From: an uncultured Alphaproteobacteria bacterium | Lineage (GTDB): Bacteria; Pseudomonadota; Alphaproteobacteria; TMED127 | Assembly (NCBI GenBank): GCA_902567145.1 | Contig: CACFLM010000015.1 | Span: forward strand, 1 to 15,609 | DNA: 15,609 bases | Direction: 5' to 3' | Shown here: piece by piece, positions 15,228-15,609 of the stretch | Position numbering within the stretch: position 1 is the first letter of the stretch | Layout: each line of letters starts with the position of its first letter | Notes under the pieces: model-generated | The model's database searches: none | What the model was told of the DNA's origin: nothing | Seen by the model: the letters and a program-made list of their open reading frames with translations, nothing else | Position numbers and translations under genes: made by a program

Positions 15228-15609
15228 ATGTTAGAAGTTAAATCCCCTTGGGACTCAAATTTAATAGGTTCGGTTGAAACACAAGATAGTCAGCAAATTG
15301 AAAAGATAATTGCAAGCGCCAGCGATGCATCTAAAAGTAAAGGTATTGACTTTCCTCCTAAAGATCGCATAAAAGTACTGAAATCCTTTTGTGATAAAAT
15401 TATTCAAAATCTAAACAGTTTGGCTGAACTTGCTACTTCAGAGGGAGGTAAGCCTATTACAGATTCCATTATTGAAATTAAAAGAGGTGTTGAGGGCATC
15501 GAGTCATGTATAGAGGTTTTAAAATCAGATTGTGGATCAGTTATTCCAATGAATATAAATGAAGCTTCATCGAATAGAATTGCTTTCACTCAAAAAGAAC
15601 CAATTGGTT
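15228..15609 (+). CDS. NAD-dependent aldehyde dehydrogenase, N-terminal part (cut by window)
   Basis: From ATG at 15228 the frame stays open to the window end, giving the first 127 residues of an aldehyde dehydrogenase of about 470-480. It opens MLEVKSPWDSNLIGSV, the usual first strand pair. A helical region follows (FPPKDRIKVLKSF), then LAELATSEGGKPITDS, where family members typically read LxxLIxxEAGKP, and finally QKEPIG, the lead into the first Rossmann segment. The nucleotide-binding and catalytic parts lie outside the window. The style resembles the lactaldehyde/phosphonoacetaldehyde dehydrogenase-like group rather than the MmsA group, so it is not a copy of mmsA at 2414-3919. An ATG at 15223 is in another frame and stops at once. 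No Shine-Dalgarno is present. The substrate cannot be assigned from this fragment. Confidence 0.85.
   Translation, partial: MLEVKSPWDSNLIGSVETQDSQQIEKIIASASDASKSKGIDFPPKDRIKVLKSFCDKIIQNLNSLAELATSEGGKPITDSIIEIKRGVEGIESCIEVLKSDCGSVIPMNINEASSNRIAFTQKEPIG

Noticed and set aside
15404..15589. Leftward 61-codon frame at the right edge
   Set aside because: Antisense to the partial aldehyde dehydrogenase, which has clear family features in the rightward frame.
1..15609. Mobile elements, CRISPR repeats, tRNA genes or horizontally acquired defence genes
   Set aside because: I looked for transposase motifs, regularly spaced repeats, cloverleaf patterns and composition shifts and saw none by eye. A tRNA or covariance-model scan would be decisive.

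Overview
The window is a dense, strongly AT-rich stretch of bacterial chromosome. The gene order mltB-rlpA-dacC-tmk-holB-metG-tatD-MBL is one I associate with Alphaproteobacteria. With the base composition, lysine/isoleucine-rich proteins and near-zero spacing, it suggests a streamlined marine lineage such as Pelagibacterales (SAR11) or a relative. That placement is inference. TGA is used as a normal stop (atoE-like, tatD and MBL genes), so the standard bacterial code applies. I see no tRNA, rRNA, CRISPR array, insertion sequence or phage module.

Layout. (1) Bases 138-3919 are a leftward catabolic cluster. It holds a CoA-acylating methylmalonate-semialdehyde dehydrogenase (mmsA), a secreted SMP-30/gluconolactonase-type propeller protein and an AtoE-type short-chain fatty acid transporter, with gaps of 13 and 4 bases. 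A divergent LysR-type regulator gene (4025-4909) shares a 105-base control region with mmsA that contains a T-N11-A palindrome. A reasonable reading is LysR-controlled uptake and oxidation of a short carboxylic acid.

(2) Bases 4916-13695 are nine leftward genes in which every junction overlaps or is separated by at most 2 bases: an FMN alpha-hydroxy-acid dehydrogenase (lldD-like), mltB, rlpA, dacC-like, tmk, holB, metG, tatD and a PhnP-like metallo-beta-lactamase-fold hydrolase. The envelope genes (murein transglycosylase, septal-ring lipoprotein, D,D-carboxypeptidase) and the replication/translation genes (dTMP kinase, clamp-loader delta prime, MetRS, TatD nuclease) look like one transcription unit, with a metabolic flavoenzyme at its head. 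Three of the genes have a longer open frame than is likely to be used, and the internal starts give the tight junctions.

(3) Bases 13715-15609 hold a rightward SAM-dependent methyltransferase of unknown substrate and a leftward pair, yajQ followed by a possible 48-residue small protein. The small ORF's stop codon abuts the methyltransferase stop. At the right edge is the first 127 residues of a second aldehyde dehydrogenase (15228 onward), cut by the window end.

I do not see a clearly novel multi-gene system. The best leads are the mmsA/lactonase/AtoE module with its LysR site, the uncharacterised methyltransferase, the small ORF after yajQ, and the unusually overlapping nine-gene run with a metabolic enzyme in first place.
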